44,527 nt of DNA from Acidobacteriaceae bacterium (GTDB taxonomy: Bacteria > Acidobacteriota > Terriglobia > Terriglobales > Acidobacteriaceae). The stretch is taken from assembly GCA_903970395.1 (NCBI GenBank), contig CAJCIM010000168.1, positions 1 through 44,527 on the forward strand. The letters run 5' to 3'. The notes beneath the pieces were generated by a model. It made no database searches and was not told the DNA's origin. It saw only the letters and a program-made list of their open reading frames with translations. The translations under genes were made by a program, and so were the position numbers. Below are positions 44,215-44,527 of the stretch, piece by piece (the first letter of the stretch is position 1; each line of letters begins with the position of its first letter).

Positions 44215-44527
44215 GGATATTCCCGTTTCCTTTCGACGTTTCAGAAGAACTCTTCAGCTTTCAGTGCGGAATGACGCGATGAATAAGCCGAAACTAGAGG
44301 CTACCACCCTGAATTTAGAGGTGGCAATTCGGGCGTCGGTCGCAGGTGAGGCGCGGATTATGAATGCCCGGTCAAACTCGCATCGATCCGCTGGATGGCG
44401 CATCGAATGAGAGGCTCCGCATACAACCGATGCGATAAACTCGAAGGTCGGAGCAGTCGCGTTTCGATGCAGAAACGCATGGAGAAATGGAAGAAATGCC
44501 TGCAAGCCCAAAATCACGCAAATACAA
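44215..44527. other. Right-edge spacer upstream of icd
   Basis: No certain gene. A possible start of a + strand gene is ATG 44496 (reading MPASPKSRKY before the edge) with GGAG 11 bases upstream; it cannot be judged from 32 bases. No clear promoter for icd was identified. Open frames on the - strand across this region do not look like protein. Confidence 0.4.

Noticed and set aside
1-44527. CRISPR array, insertion sequence or rRNA operon
   Set aside because: No regularly spaced repeats, transposase or rRNA-like sequence was seen.

Overview
The window looks like chromosomal DNA of an acidobacterium of the class Terriglobia (Edaphobacter/Granulicella/Terriglobus type). The evidence is a very large Oar-like TonB-dependent receptor with an N-terminal carboxypeptidase-like domain, carbohydrate-degrading enzymes around it, a membrane regulator with an N-terminal domain common in acidobacteria, and short GGCTAAAGCC / GCTAA-TTAGC spacer repeats. 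This is inferred from gene style; no marker gene such as 16S rRNA is present.

Layout. 1-4.1 kb: a translationally coupled pair of membrane/secreted proteins rich in His and Met motifs (function unknown, possibly metal related), then a truncated DUF3800 remnant. 4.1-15.7 kb: a plant-polysaccharide locus with GH28 and GH27 in one operon, a TonB-dependent receptor, a GH92 alpha-mannosidase, a divergent membrane-anchored regulator behind a perfect inverted repeat, and an L-rhamnose mutarotase. 15.8-24.4 kb: an accessory block with a broken DUF4145 gene, the imuA-imuB-dnaE2 mutasome operon with overlapping genes, a phage-tail-like beta-helix protein, a small HTH protein and a zinc-finger-like protein. 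It ends at tRNA-Glu(TTC), but no integrase or attachment repeat was found.

24.6-33.2 kb: housekeeping genes: dGTPase-like, a long TPR protein, purH, a brnTA toxin-antitoxin locus whose toxin gene is frameshifted, then serS with two small envelope genes including a LolA-like protein. 33.3-38.5 kb: a polytopic glycosyltransferase divergent from a 1180-residue protein joining a GH18-like domain, a NodB deacetylase and a processive GT2 synthase, likely for an exopolysaccharide. 38.5-44.2 kb: delta-1-pyrroline-5-carboxylate dehydrogenase, an atypical response regulator without a phosphoacceptor Asp, a putative lipoprotein, a VOC protein, a FadR-type regulator and isocitrate dehydrogenase.

Working together: GH28/GH27/GH92 release galacturonate, galactose and mannose, the receptor would import oligosaccharides, and the mutarotase would serve rhamnose released from pectin. 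ImuA, ImuB and DnaE2 form a damage-inducible translesion synthesis system. The least explained parts are the His/Met-rich membrane pair (503-3192), the regulator and its inverted repeat (13439-14817), and the GH18-NodB-GT2 protein whose GH18 catalytic Glu is replaced by Gln.
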